Shown in pieces: positions 25,308 to 33,915 of a stretch of DNA of 64,000 bases. The DNA is taken from the NCBI RefSeq assembly GCF_004375085.3, contig NZ_SNAQ03000008.1, positions 1 to 64,000 on the forward strand, given 5' to 3'. The stretch is from Lewinella sp. W8. Lineage in GTDB: Bacteria > Bacteroidota > Bacteroidia > Chitinophagales > Saprospiraceae. Numbering within the stretch: the stretch's first letter is position 1; every line of letters begins with the position of its first letter. The notes below the pieces were generated by a model. It was not told the origin of the DNA. It did not search any database and saw only the letters and a list, made by a program, of their open reading frames with translations. The position numbers and the translations under genes are program-made.

Positions 25308-26441
25308 ATGAAACGCTACTGCCTATTGCTTTGCCTCATGGGGCTGCTGTTACCTAGCTGTCGGCAGAGTCCGCCGCCGCCCGGTGAGACTTTCCCCAAA
25401 GATCTTCCCTACGAAGCTCCCACCACCGTATTTCCGGATACCGGTTGGGTCAACGCCAGTCCGGAATCCCTCGGGGTTACCCCCGATTCATTGATGGCGG
25501 CGCTGGAGTATTTATCCCAATACTGTAAGGAAGACGGACTGGAAGAGACCATGATCGTGCGGCACGGTCGGGTCATCTGGTCGGGGGACAGCCTGGCGAA
25601 AGTCCACGACATCTGGTCGTGTACGAAGTCCTTCGTCAGTACGGCGGCCGGCCTCATGGCGGCCGAAGGCCTCCTTGACCTGGACCAGCCCGTGGCGGTC
25701 CACGAGCCCCTGCTGGCGGAACAGTACCCCAACGCCACCTACCGTCACTTTCTGACCATGACCAGCGGGTACAACGCCCGGGGCAGTACTCGCTGGCCGG
25801 GTGACGTCAGTGAAGACTGGTCCGCAACGCCATTCACGCCAGCAGCACCACTCTTTGAGCCGGGGACGGCCTTTGCCTACTGGGACGAGGCCATGATCAT
25901 GCTCGGGCGGGCTCTGACCAAGGTCAGCGAAGTCTCGCTGGAGAACTACCTAGCCGAAACCCTGCTCTACCCCATCGGCATCGAAGACTGGAGCTGGTGG
26001 TACGAGGAGGCGCTACCGGACGGGACGCCCATCAACTTCGGGGGAACGGGGCTCAAGATGTGCGCCCTGGATCAGGCGCGCTTCGGCCTGCTGTTTCTGA
26101 ACGACGGAGTCTGGAACGGCCAACGAATACTTCCCGAAGGATGGGTGGCGGAAGCCACCGCCAATCAAGTTCCCACCTCCCTGGCGCTGGCCGATACCGA
26201 CCGGCAATCCACCGACGGCCGGGGCATCTACGGATATAACTGGTGGGTGATCAACGAGGGCACCGATGCTCCGGTTGCCGGGGCCTTTACGAGCGGACTC
26301 AACCATAACGTGTGCCTGATCATTCCCGCGTGGGACATGGTCATCGTCCGGCAGGGGGTGGACGGAAATCCGGACGACATTTCCAAGCACGCCCTGTACA
26401 GTGAGATTATCCGGATTTTGGACGGCGGGGTGCGGTATTGA
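25308..26441 (+). CDS. serine hydrolase of the beta-lactamase class C / penicillin-binding family, lipoprotein
   Basis: A 377-residue exported protein. The signal peptide ends in LLLPSC, a plausible lipobox with Cys18, so it is likely anchored in an envelope membrane. The nucleophile motif SxxK is SCTK (Ser104, Lys107) in DIWSCTKSFVSTAAGL. The second motif is YWDEA near residue 188, where Tyr is kept but the usual Asn is not. GGTGLKMCALDQARFG and an NHNVCLIIPA stretch near the end replace the KTG region. These proteins act as esterases, peptidases or amidases, and the substrate cannot be read from sequence. True beta-lactamase activity is unlikely to be its main role. Confidence 0.85.
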   Translation: MKRYCLLLCLMGLLLPSCRQSPPPPGETFPKDLPYEAPTTVFPDTGWVNASPESLGVTPDSLMAALEYLSQYCKEDGLEETMIVRHGRVIWSGDSLAKVHDIWSCTKSFVSTAAGLMAAEGLLDLDQPVAVHEPLLAEQYPNATYRHFLTMTSGYNARGSTRWPGDVSEDWSATPFTPAAPLFEPGTAFAYWDEAMIMLGRALTKVSEVSLENYLAETLLYPIGIEDWSWWYEEALPDGTPINFGGTGLKMCALDQARFGLLFLNDGVWNGQRILPEGWVAEATANQVPTSLALADTDRQSTDGRGIYGYNWWVINEGTDAPVAGAFTSGLNHNVCLIIPAWDMVIVRQGVDGNPDDISKHALYSEIIRILDGGVRY

Positions 26442-26493
26442 TTTGACCGAAGGGTAAAATACCATTGTTTGGCTCAAATTTTTCCAAATTCCG

Positions 26494-26528
26494 TCGACAG
26501 AGTCTACATGTAGACTCTGTCGATTTTT
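26494..26528. terminator. perfect 30-bp palindrome, shared convergent terminator
   Basis: Bases 26494-26523 form a perfect inverted repeat (arm TCGACAGAGTCTACA) and are followed on the plus strand by five T's. It lies between two convergent genes, 53 bases after the hydrolase stop and 26 before the end of the DCC gene. As an RNA it would make a hairpin with a four-base loop at best. Confidence 0.7.
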
Positions 26529-26548
26529 GCCAACACAAAAATCATTGC

Positions 26549-27181
26549 TCACCCTAACCGTCGCCACAATTCCCCGACCAACACTGCCCAAAAAACGAGA
26601 ATGGTCACCTTTCCGGGCATCCAGGAACTCAGGCAGGAAGCCAGGAGGATTGTCGTAGCTAAATGTCCGAGAGAATCCAGGCGGTCGGCTCTAGAGATTA
26701 GCCAGGCACCAATAAAGAAGACCCCGAAAAGTGTCCACCCCCCGGGGATACCCAGTAAGGTGGCAAAAATTATGGCCAATGCAATCCACATCAGTCTCCA
26801 CCCCCGGTGGACATCCGGGGCACAATCATACCCATTTTCCGGAGCCCGGGTACCGGCGATGATGCGCCGGTTGTAGGTGATCAACCAGTAAAGGGGCTTT
26901 AGGATGGCGAGCAATACGGGGCTTCGAAAAATGGGCCGTAAGCGAGGCATGGCCCTGGACAGAACGGTAGTCATGGCGTCCAAACCGTAGAGAACTTCCC
27001 CGCTCCGCACGTCCACCAGAGGGATTTCGTGACGACCGCGGTCCAGATCAATGCGGGGAAGTATCTCTTCGTCAATGGCGCTGAAGGGCGTCCGGTCGCT
27101 CCATCCACAACGCTTGAATGCACCAGTATACACCCGACACATCGGGCAGGCATCATCGTATAGAAAGGTGGGCTGGGTCAT
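26549..27181 (-). CDS. thiol-disulphide oxidoreductase-like DCC protein (DUF393)
   Basis: A 210-residue protein. The N-terminus FLYDDACPMCRVYTG carries the DxxCxxC motif (Cys12, Cys15) that names the DCC family. A thioredoxin-like part runs to about residue 115, and two or three membrane helices follow (about 130-205), ending in LVFWAVLVGELWRRLG. The start ATG (MTQPTFLY) is fixed by a promoter lying just upstream. A frame reaching back to 27235 would start above that promoter. Family members are presumed redox proteins of unknown partner. Confidence 0.87.
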   Translation of the reverse strand: MTQPTFLYDDACPMCRVYTGAFKRCGWSDRTPFSAIDEEILPRIDLDRGRHEIPLVDVRSGEVLYGLDAMTTVLSRAMPRLRPIFRSPVLLAILKPLYWLITYNRRIIAGTRAPENGYDCAPDVHRGWRLMWIALAIIFATLLGIPGGWTLFGVFFIGAWLISRADRLDSLGHLATTILLASCLSSWMPGKVTILVFWAVLVGELWRRLG

Positions 27182-27204
27182 GCTTGAGGTCAATTGGGTC
27201 ACCC

Positions 27205-27235
27205 CAAAGATAGGAGCTTTATTGCAAACTTTCAA
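27205..27235 (-). promoter_or_regulatory. promoter of the DCC gene
   Basis: On the minus strand TTG (27233-27235), 20 bases, TATCTTTG (27205-27212): a full consensus match. Transcription would start about 17 bases ahead of the ATG at 27181. Confidence 0.7.
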
Positions 27236-27271
27236 TTTTTTCTGAAAGTTCAGAATAAAAAATGCCCCAAC

Positions 27272-28231
27272 CTACTTCCCCTGGGCTTCTCCATTCTTTC
27301 GGTCGGGAAGCAGCGCATTGAGTGCCATCTCCGTCCAGTGGACAAAGGGTAGGAAAATCAGGACGCCCAGGATATTAAAGAGCATGTGCGCGTTGGCGAT
27401 CATGCTTCCAATATCCTCGCTGGCCGATATACGCTCGATCAAGTCCACGAAGGGCGTAAATAATAGTAGGCCCACCATGATGGTCATCAGGTTGAAGAAG
27501 ACGTGAAACAAGCCCGCCTTGAGGGCCTGACGGCTGCCGTTGATGGTTGCCAGCAGGGTGTCTGAGCAAGTGCCCAGCTCGGCCCCCAGCATGATGGCAA
27601 TACCCCCAGCCGCCGAAAGCATTTGCTGCTTTCCAAGGACAATAGCCATACCGACCGTTCCACTGGAGGATTGAATAATCAGCGTGATTAATCCCCCGAT
27701 CAGCGCCCCATGGAGGGCATCATCTTCTACGCGGCTGATCCACTGCGCAAAAATTTCGCTTTCCTTCAGGGGCAACACCGATTGCTCGATGATGAACAAA
27801 CCGAAAAAAAGCATTCCGAAATACAGCAACACTCTGCCGTAGGATTTCCAGCGGTCGCTCTTCAAAAAAATCATCATCGCAAAACCAATCAGCAGGGGGA
27901 CGATGGAATATTTACCGACGGAAAGGGCGATGATCTGGCTGGAGAAGGTGGTCCCGATGTTCGCCCCCATGATCAGCCCAATGGCCTGTCGGAAGGTGAG
28001 GGTCCGGGCGTTGATAAAGACAATGACGAGGATAATTACCGCGGAAGAAGAGTCCAGCAGTACCGTAAGGATTGCCCCGATGAAGATTGCGGAGAAGATA
28101 TTGGAGGTATATCTTTTAATGATGGACTTTGCCCCGTCCGTAAAAACACCTTTAAGGACCTCAGAGAGCTGGGTAATGGCGAACAGGAAGAGGACCAGTC
28201 CTCCAATCAGGAAGGTGACGATTTCGCTCAT
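27272..28231 (-). CDS. Na/Pi cotransporter family protein
   Basis: A 319-residue inner-membrane protein with eight or so helices and the paired serine motifs of the NptA/PNaS family: DSSSAVIILVIVF (about 60) and QSSSGTVGMAIVL (about 190). Each is followed by a GANIGTT / GAELGTCSD segment. The C-terminal PhoU-like domain found in many relatives is absent, so this is the short form. It probably moves phosphate or a similar anion with sodium. It lies 56 bases behind the flavin monooxygenase gene on the same strand. Sodium coupling fits a marine lifestyle. Confidence 0.9.
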   Translation of the reverse strand: MSEIVTFLIGGLVLFLFAITQLSEVLKGVFTDGAKSIIKRYTSNIFSAIFIGAILTVLLDSSSAVIILVIVFINARTLTFRQAIGLIMGANIGTTFSSQIIALSVGKYSIVPLLIGFAMMIFLKSDRWKSYGRVLLYFGMLFFGLFIIEQSVLPLKESEIFAQWISRVEDDALHGALIGGLITLIIQSSSGTVGMAIVLGKQQMLSAAGGIAIMLGAELGTCSDTLLATINGSRQALKAGLFHVFFNLMTIMVGLLLFTPFVDLIERISASEDIGSMIANAHMLFNILGVLIFLPFVHWTEMALNALLPDRKNGEAQGK

Positions 28232-28287
28232 GATGCTTCGGTTTGGTCCATTAAAAAACGCTCCGTAGTTAGCGGAATCTTGCCGTG

Positions 28288-29436
28288 CTAAAATCTAGGC
28301 CCCGCCGCCAGTGGCGTCTGGGGTACTTCAGCTGGGCGTCGTCCCATCTCCTCCGGTAAAGAACAGGTTTTTAACCGCGGCAAAACGTAGCGGCCAAACA
28401 GGTCACATTCTTCCAGGTGAGGATACCCCGACAGAATGAAGGACCTAATCCCCATAGCATGATACCGCATTAATTTTTCGTACACCTGATCGGGGTCCCC
28501 GACGATTGCCGCTCCGCACCCGGAGCGTGCCCGCCCGATACCCGTCCAGAGATGGTCTTCCACGAAGCCTTCCAAATCACTTTGGTTTCTCATTTCCGCC
28601 TGCCGGGAGACCCCGTAGCTTTGGGCATCCAGGGCCCGATTGCGTATTTCCTCCCCTTGTTCCGCATCAAGGTGAGACATCAGATTTCGGGCCGCCTGTC
28701 TTGCTTCATCTTCGGTTTCCCGGACAATCACGTGCACCCGCAACCCAAAATCCACCGTTCGCTGGAAGCGGCGATCCGCCTGATCACTCATATTCTCCAT
28801 CAGTTCCCGGAGGCGAGCTTCCGTTTCGGGCCACATCAGGTACACGTCGCAGTGTTCGGCGCACAGTTCTACCCCCGGTGGCGAGTAGCCACCGAAGTAC
28901 AGGAGAGGTCCACCATTTTGCTGGTAGGGCTTCACGGGGGCGGTTGGCAGGTCAAGATCGTAATATTCCCCCCTAAACTTCAGGTGATCCTGCGTCCAGC
29001 ACTGTTTTAGTATCTCAATGACTTCACGGCTTCGCTGATATCGGGCGGCGCTTTCCATCTCGGTCCCTGGGAGGTTGGAGGAGATAATGTTGACCGTCAG
29101 CTTTCCGAGTAGTATATGGTCCAGGGTCGCCAGGGCCCGCGCCAACATGGGGGGATGGACCTCGCCGCACCGAATGGCCGTCAGGAGATTCATTTGTCGC
29201 AACTGTGGGGCCAGAGCAGCGGCAAACGTCAGGGTATCCTGGCCTACCTGATAGCTACTGGGAAGAAGCATATTCCGAAAGCCCAATTCATCCGCCGTAC
29301 GGGCAATTTGCGCAGCATTACGATAACTGCTACGATAAAAAGGATCCCGACGCCCAAGAAAGCGATCGTCTCCGTCACAGATGGGGGCGAACCAGGAGAC
29401 TTCGGCGGAATCAAGATGGGGAGAGCGGATGTGCAT
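28288..29436 (-). CDS. LLM-class flavin-dependent monooxygenase (SsuD-like)
   Basis: A 382-residue luciferase-like TIM-barrel protein. Recognisable segments are SWFAPICDGDDRFLG near the start, NMLLPSSYQVGQDTLTFAAALAP (about 55-77), LTAIRCGEVHPPMLARALATLDHILLGKLTVNIISSNLPGT-type wording (about 83-125, with NIISS the flavin/substrate strand), YQRSREVIEILKQCWTQD and KPYQQNGGPLLYFGGYSP. This pattern is that of alkanesulphonate and related monooxygenases using FMNH2. No flavin reductase or sulphonate transporter is adjacent. It is divergent from the CitMHS cluster. Confidence 0.9.
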   Translation of the reverse strand: MHIRSPHLDSAEVSWFAPICDGDDRFLGRRDPFYRSSYRNAAQIARTADELGFRNMLLPSSYQVGQDTLTFAAALAPQLRQMNLLTAIRCGEVHPPMLARALATLDHILLGKLTVNIISSNLPGTEMESAARYQRSREVIEILKQCWTQDHLKFRGEYYDLDLPTAPVKPYQQNGGPLLYFGGYSPPGVELCAEHCDVYLMWPETEARLRELMENMSDQADRRFQRTVDFGLRVHVIVRETEDEARQAARNLMSHLDAEQGEEIRNRALDAQSYGVSRQAEMRNQSDLEGFVEDHLWTGIGRARSGCGAAIVGDPDQVYEKLMRYHAMGIRSFILSGYPHLEECDLFGRYVLPRLKTCSLPEEMGRRPAEVPQTPLAAGPRF

Positions 29437-29759
29437 TTTGGTGATGACGTCTGATGGTTACTGGAAGTCTATTTTGTAAAAAAAATACTCCCACAATATG
29501 ACTCCTGGAGTCTGGTAATTAGGTGCCAAAACGGAGCTCCTGAGTTGGACCCAAAAGATTTTCGGATTAAATATCTTCAATTGATAGTCGTAAACTTAGC
29601 ACTCGTAGCCTGAGAATTCTTGTAAAATCCATGAAAAATGGCGGCGAGTATAATCCCATTTTTGAAGGACTTCAGGACATTTTCCAAAATCAAAACTTCT
29701 TATCCAGAAAAGCTACTGCTCTTAAAGTAGAAAGCACATCCCCCAAAACAGATGAGTCC

Positions 29760-31070
29760 ATGTTTTTAAGTGGTTTGTTCATTATCCTCGTTCTACTGTT
29801 CCTGATTCTCAGTAAGAGGATGAGCGCGCTGGCAGCCTTGATTCTGGTTCCCGTGGGAGGAGCCCTCCTGTCGGGTTATGGCAGTGACACGTTCACCTTC
29901 GCCGTAGCCGGAATTCAGAGTATTGCTCCCGTAGTGGCAATGTTTGTTTTTGCCATTCTGTTTTTCAGTTTACTAAAGGACACAGGATTATTCGACCCCA
30001 TAATCCGGGGGATACTAGGACGGGTGGGAAAAAATCCGGCATGGATCACCTTGGGCACGGCCCTGCTGGCCATGACGGTTCATTTTGACGGTTCGGGGGC
30101 AACGACCTTCTTAATTACCATCCCAGCTCTACTTCCTTTGTATGAGGAACTAAATATGGACCGTCGGGTACTCGCTTGTATTGTATCGTTGGCGGCGGGC
30201 ACCATGAACATGGTGCCTTGGGGTGGCCCTACCTTACGGGCAGCAACCGCCCTGGAGGTGTCCGTTAATGAGTTGTATGCTCCACTATTAATCCCTCAGC
30301 TTGGTGGCCTGTTGTTTGTCCTAGGAGTTGCCTGGTGGCTCGGCCGTCGGGAGGCTAAACGTCTGGGGCATACCACAGGCATGGAAAATGCACTTCCGGA
30401 TACTGAGCACATTTACCGGACAATTGACGAAGAAACCGCTGCCCTTCGCCGTCCTGGTATGTTATGGTTCAATGCGCTGCTGGCAGTGGCAGTACTGGTC
30501 ATATTAATCACTGGATGGATTCCCCCAGCACTCGTATTTATGCTCGGGTTCATCACCGCTCTTTTACTTAACTACCCCAACCAAACTGAGCAAAAGAATC
30601 GCATTATGGCGCATGCTCAGGCAGCTATACTTATGGCGGCAATTTTACTTGCGGCCGGCGTATTCACGGGAATCATGAAAGAATCCGGCATGCTTACGGC
30701 GATGGCCGAACAAGCGACTCAATGGATTCCCCGGGAGGCAGGGTCACACTTACCGACGATGCTGGCGGTCTGTAGTATGCCACTCAGTTTTGCCTTCGAT
30801 CCTAACTCTTTTTACTTCGGCCTGTTGCCCGTGCTGGCACAAACGGGCATTGAATTCGGCATTCCCCCCGCCACGATGGGTCATGCTGCCCTGATGGGAC
30901 AAATGACCACTGGTTTTCCCGTCAGCCCCCTGACCGCCTCAACCTTCCTTTTAATTGGCCTGGCTAAAGTAGACCTAGCCGATCACCAGCGCTATACTTT
31001 CGGTTACGCGTTTTTGACATCCCTGGTAATGACGTTGATCGCAATACTGATCGGCGTAATCCCTTTGTAA
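29760..31070 (+). CDS. CitMHS-family citrate/carboxylate transporter
   Basis: A 436-residue inner-membrane symporter with about twelve hydrophobic segments. Family landmarks are MTVHFDGSGATTFLITIPALLP (about 108-129), AAGTMNMVPWGGPTLRAATAL (about 148-168), the late MPLSFAFDPNSFYFGLLPVL and the GQMTTGFPVSPLTAS segment. Members carry metal-citrate or other tricarboxylates with protons. The ATG at 29760 (MFLSGLFIILVLL) is chosen because the extra residues from an ATG at 29631 are unlike the family. It heads a rightward run with an AtuA-like protein 12 bases behind and two esterases. Confidence 0.88.
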   Translation: MFLSGLFIILVLLFLILSKRMSALAALILVPVGGALLSGYGSDTFTFAVAGIQSIAPVVAMFVFAILFFSLLKDTGLFDPIIRGILGRVGKNPAWITLGTALLAMTVHFDGSGATTFLITIPALLPLYEELNMDRRVLACIVSLAAGTMNMVPWGGPTLRAATALEVSVNELYAPLLIPQLGGLLFVLGVAWWLGRREAKRLGHTTGMENALPDTEHIYRTIDEETAALRRPGMLWFNALLAVAVLVILITGWIPPALVFMLGFITALLLNYPNQTEQKNRIMAHAQAAILMAAILLAAGVFTGIMKESGMLTAMAEQATQWIPREAGSHLPTMLAVCSMPLSFAFDPNSFYFGLLPVLAQTGIEFGIPPATMGHAALMGQMTTGFPVSPLTASTFLLIGLAKVDLADHQRYTFGYAFLTSLVMTLIAILIGVIPL

Positions 31071-31082
31071 ACCCCATGTAGG

Positions 31083-32849
31083 ATGAAAAATAGCATCAGA
31101 ATCGGAGGAGGAGCCGGATATTCGGGAGACCGTATCGAACCCGCCAGAGACCTTGCGCTACGGGGCAAAATTGATTATCTGGTCTTTGAATGTCTCGCCG
31201 AACGAACTATTGCCCTGGCACAACTCAGCAAGTTGCAGGACCCCGAAGGAGGGTACGACGCGCTGCTAGAAGACCGAATGCGAGCTTGCCTCCCCACCTG
31301 TCAGGCAAAAGGCATACGGGTTATCAGTAACATGGGAGCCGCCAACCCATTAGCCGCGGCCAGGCGAACGCTACAGATCGCCGAAGAATTGGGGCTTGGA
31401 TCGATAAAAGTCGCGGCCGTAGGTGGTGATGATGTGCTTGAGTTTCTTCAGCGGGACAACTACGCCTTTTTGGAAAGCGACCAAACCGTAGACTCAATCC
31501 GGTCACAAATGATCTCAGCCAACGCCTACCTTGGTGTGGAAGGGATAGTGGATGCCCTACATCAGGGAGCGGACGTAATCCTGACGGGCAGAGTGGCTGA
31601 CCCAGCGCTATTCCTTGCCCCCATGATTTTTGAATTTGGTTGGTCGATGAATGACTATGACCTACTGGGCAAGGGAACCACCCTCGGGCATTTAATGGAG
31701 TGCGCCGGACAGGTCACCGGTGGCTATTTCGCCGACCCAGGATATAAGGACGTAAAGGATTTAGCGCGCCTGGGCTTCCCAATTGCGGAAATTACACCGG
31801 ACGGTTCCTTTTTCATAAGTAAGCTTCCTGATACCGGTGGGCAGGTAACCATCAAAAGTTGCGTTGAACAGCTGCTTTACGAAATCCATGATCCCGCCAC
31901 CTACCTCACTCCTGATGTGGTAGCAGACTTTTCGAAGGTACACTTTGAGGAAGTTCAAAAGAATAAGATCCTCGTTCGTGGCGCAACGGGAAGGGCGCCT
32001 ACGGGGCAATTAAAAGTATCCGTTGGTTATCAGGAAGGCTACATTGGAGAGGGACAAATCAGCTATGGGGGGAGCGGTGCCATGAATCGTGCTCAGCTGG
32101 CACTTGATATAGTGCGCGAGAGACTTCGAATGTCAGGTAACTCTTATACCGATTGCCGGTTTGAAATCATCGGGTACAACCACCTCTACGGCGGTGCCCT
32201 ATCCAGCGGTGAACCTGCCGAAGTCCGTATACGGGTGGCTGCTAAAACCGCGGATCGTTCGTCCGCCAAACGGGTTGGGTGGGAAGTAGAGGCCCTTTAT
32301 ACTAACGGCCCCGCTGGAGGTGGAGGAGCAATAAAAACAGTTCAGGAGGTGATTGCCATTCAATCGGTATTACTGGACGCCAATCTGGTGAAGCCCAGCG
32401 TATCAATTGAACGTGGACAAAACCAAACCACTTCACCTGAAGGACACCTTATCGCTACTACCGCAAAAGAGGATCATCCACCGTTACCGAACACCAGTAC
32501 CATCAGTAAGGTCCAACCCTTAATCCCAAGCCCTCATCTTACCTTAAAATCGCTCGCCCATTCCCGCACCGGTGATAAGGGAAATATTGCCAACATCTCG
32601 GTGATTGCCTACGATAAAACCAACTTTTCGCTACTGGAGCGCGAGTTAACTGCTGAAAAAGTCAAAGACTATCTGTCAGAAATCGTGGAAGGAGAGGTTT
32701 TACGCTACGCATTACCGCAATTAGGAGCACTTAATTTTGTTCTCTATAACGCTTTGGCCGGAGGAGTAACCCGCTCTTTAGCTTTAGACAAGCACGGTAA
32801 AACACTATCATCAACCCTGTTAGACATGAAACTGAATGTAAATGACTGA
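31083..32849 (+). CDS. AtuA-family protein (DUF1446, acyclic terpene utilisation) with C-terminal AtuA-like domain
   Basis: A 588-residue cytoplasmic protein. The first ~440 residues are DUF1446: IRIGGGAGYSGDRIEPARDLA, YLVFECLAERTIALAQL, DVILTGRVADPALFLAPM, GHLMECAGQVTGGYFADPGYK, then YGGSGAMNRAQLALDIVRERL. The last ~105 residues form the ferredoxin-fold AtuA-like domain (HSRTGDKGNIANISVIAYD). In Pseudomonas, AtuA is needed to grow on citronellol, but its reaction is not settled, and many relatives lie beside carboxylate transporters as here. The stop is followed three bases later by the next gene. Confidence 0.9.
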   Translation: MKNSIRIGGGAGYSGDRIEPARDLALRGKIDYLVFECLAERTIALAQLSKLQDPEGGYDALLEDRMRACLPTCQAKGIRVISNMGAANPLAAARRTLQIAEELGLGSIKVAAVGGDDVLEFLQRDNYAFLESDQTVDSIRSQMISANAYLGVEGIVDALHQGADVILTGRVADPALFLAPMIFEFGWSMNDYDLLGKGTTLGHLMECAGQVTGGYFADPGYKDVKDLARLGFPIAEITPDGSFFISKLPDTGGQVTIKSCVEQLLYEIHDPATYLTPDVVADFSKVHFEEVQKNKILVRGATGRAPTGQLKVSVGYQEGYIGEGQISYGGSGAMNRAQLALDIVRERLRMSGNSYTDCRFEIIGYNHLYGGALSSGEPAEVRIRVAAKTADRSSAKRVGWEVEALYTNGPAGGGGAIKTVQEVIAIQSVLLDANLVKPSVSIERGQNQTTSPEGHLIATTAKEDHPPLPNTSTISKVQPLIPSPHLTLKSLAHSRTGDKGNIANISVIAYDKTNFSLLERELTAEKVKDYLSEIVEGEVLRYALPQLGALNFVLYNALAGGVTRSLALDKHGKTLSSTLLDMKLNVND

Positions 32850-32852
32850 GCA

Positions 32853-33908
32853 ATGAACAAACTATGCGCAACATCAGCTCGCTACCTCATCATGATTACC
32901 CTGTGTGGAGTAGTAGCGTTTATCAATGCACAAGTCCCCAAGGGGACGGTGATCGTCGACTCTCTCTATTCGGCTCACCTGGAAAATGACTATGGCGAAC
33001 ACCCCACTCGCGCTCTTTCGGTTTACTTACCTCCGGGTTATGAAGGAGGTACCGACTCCTATCCAGTTATTTATTATCTCCATGGCTTTTTGAACAATCA
33101 TGAATTGTGGCCGGAAATGGTAGAAGTACTGGACTTTGCCATTGCCAATCACCGAATTCGCCCGTTTATCTTAGTAGTATCGGATCAGCGCACTACCTAC
33201 GACGGAAGCTTCTACAGCAATTCTGGTTTATTCGGTAATTGGGAAGATTTTACGGTATTCGATCTGGTTGAACACATGGATAAAAACTATCGTACCATTC
33301 CCAACCGAAACAGCCGTGGCATTACCGGGCACAGTATGGGAGGCTACGGTGCGCTTAAGATCGCCATGCGGCACCCGGATATCTTCAGTTCGGTCTATGC
33401 GTTAAGCCCGGGAGCTTTGGCAATCGCCCGTGAATACGGGCCGAACAGCAACACTTACCGCGAACTGAGTAAAGTAACGTCAACCAAACAACTCTCTGAG
33501 ACTTACTTCCCAAAGGTTATTGTTGCCTTTGCTAAATCATGGTCTCCCAATCCTGACAAGCCGCCGTTTTATTGCGACATTCCCTTTGCATACCACAATG
33601 AAGAACTTGTCGTCAAAGAAGATGTACTTCAAAAATGGTATAAAAATATGCCCCTCTACATGATTGATGACTACCTAGACAACCTGAGGCAGTTGCGGGC
33701 CATCAAACTGGACTGGGGGAGAAATGCCGGTGATCGCTTCACCATACAATGCGAAATGTTCAGTCAGCGACTTGAGAACGTTGGCATCACCCATTTTGCC
33801 GAAGAATACATTGGCACCCACGTAAGCGGAATCTTCACAAAAGATGGACGAGTTCCAAATCAAATGCTCCCCTTCTTTGACCATTACCTCGACTTTTCAG
33901 CTCAATAA
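32853..33908 (+). CDS. secreted esterase, alpha/beta hydrolase (esterase D-like)
   Basis: A 351-residue protein with an N-terminal signal peptide (to about residue 27, ending INAQ). The fold is shown by YPVIYYLHGFLNNHELW (oxyanion region), ILVVSDQRTTYDGSFY, and GITGHSMGGYGALKIAMRHPD with nucleophile Ser161. A late SGIFTKDG stretch follows a probable catalytic His (THVSG). This is the feruloyl-esterase/esterase-D type. It starts three bases after the AtuA-like gene and ends eight bases before the next esterase, so it is co-transcribed with them. It would release a carboxylic acid outside the cytoplasm for the CitMHS carrier, which is inference. Confidence 0.87.
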   Translation: MNKLCATSARYLIMITLCGVVAFINAQVPKGTVIVDSLYSAHLENDYGEHPTRALSVYLPPGYEGGTDSYPVIYYLHGFLNNHELWPEMVEVLDFAIANHRIRPFILVVSDQRTTYDGSFYSNSGLFGNWEDFTVFDLVEHMDKNYRTIPNRNSRGITGHSMGGYGALKIAMRHPDIFSSVYALSPGALAIAREYGPNSNTYRELSKVTSTKQLSETYFPKVIVAFAKSWSPNPDKPPFYCDIPFAYHNEELVVKEDVLQKWYKNMPLYMIDDYLDNLRQLRAIKLDWGRNAGDRFTIQCEMFSQRLENVGITHFAEEYIGTHVSGIFTKDGRVPNQMLPFFDHYLDFSAQ

Positions 33909-33915
33909 CTCCACC

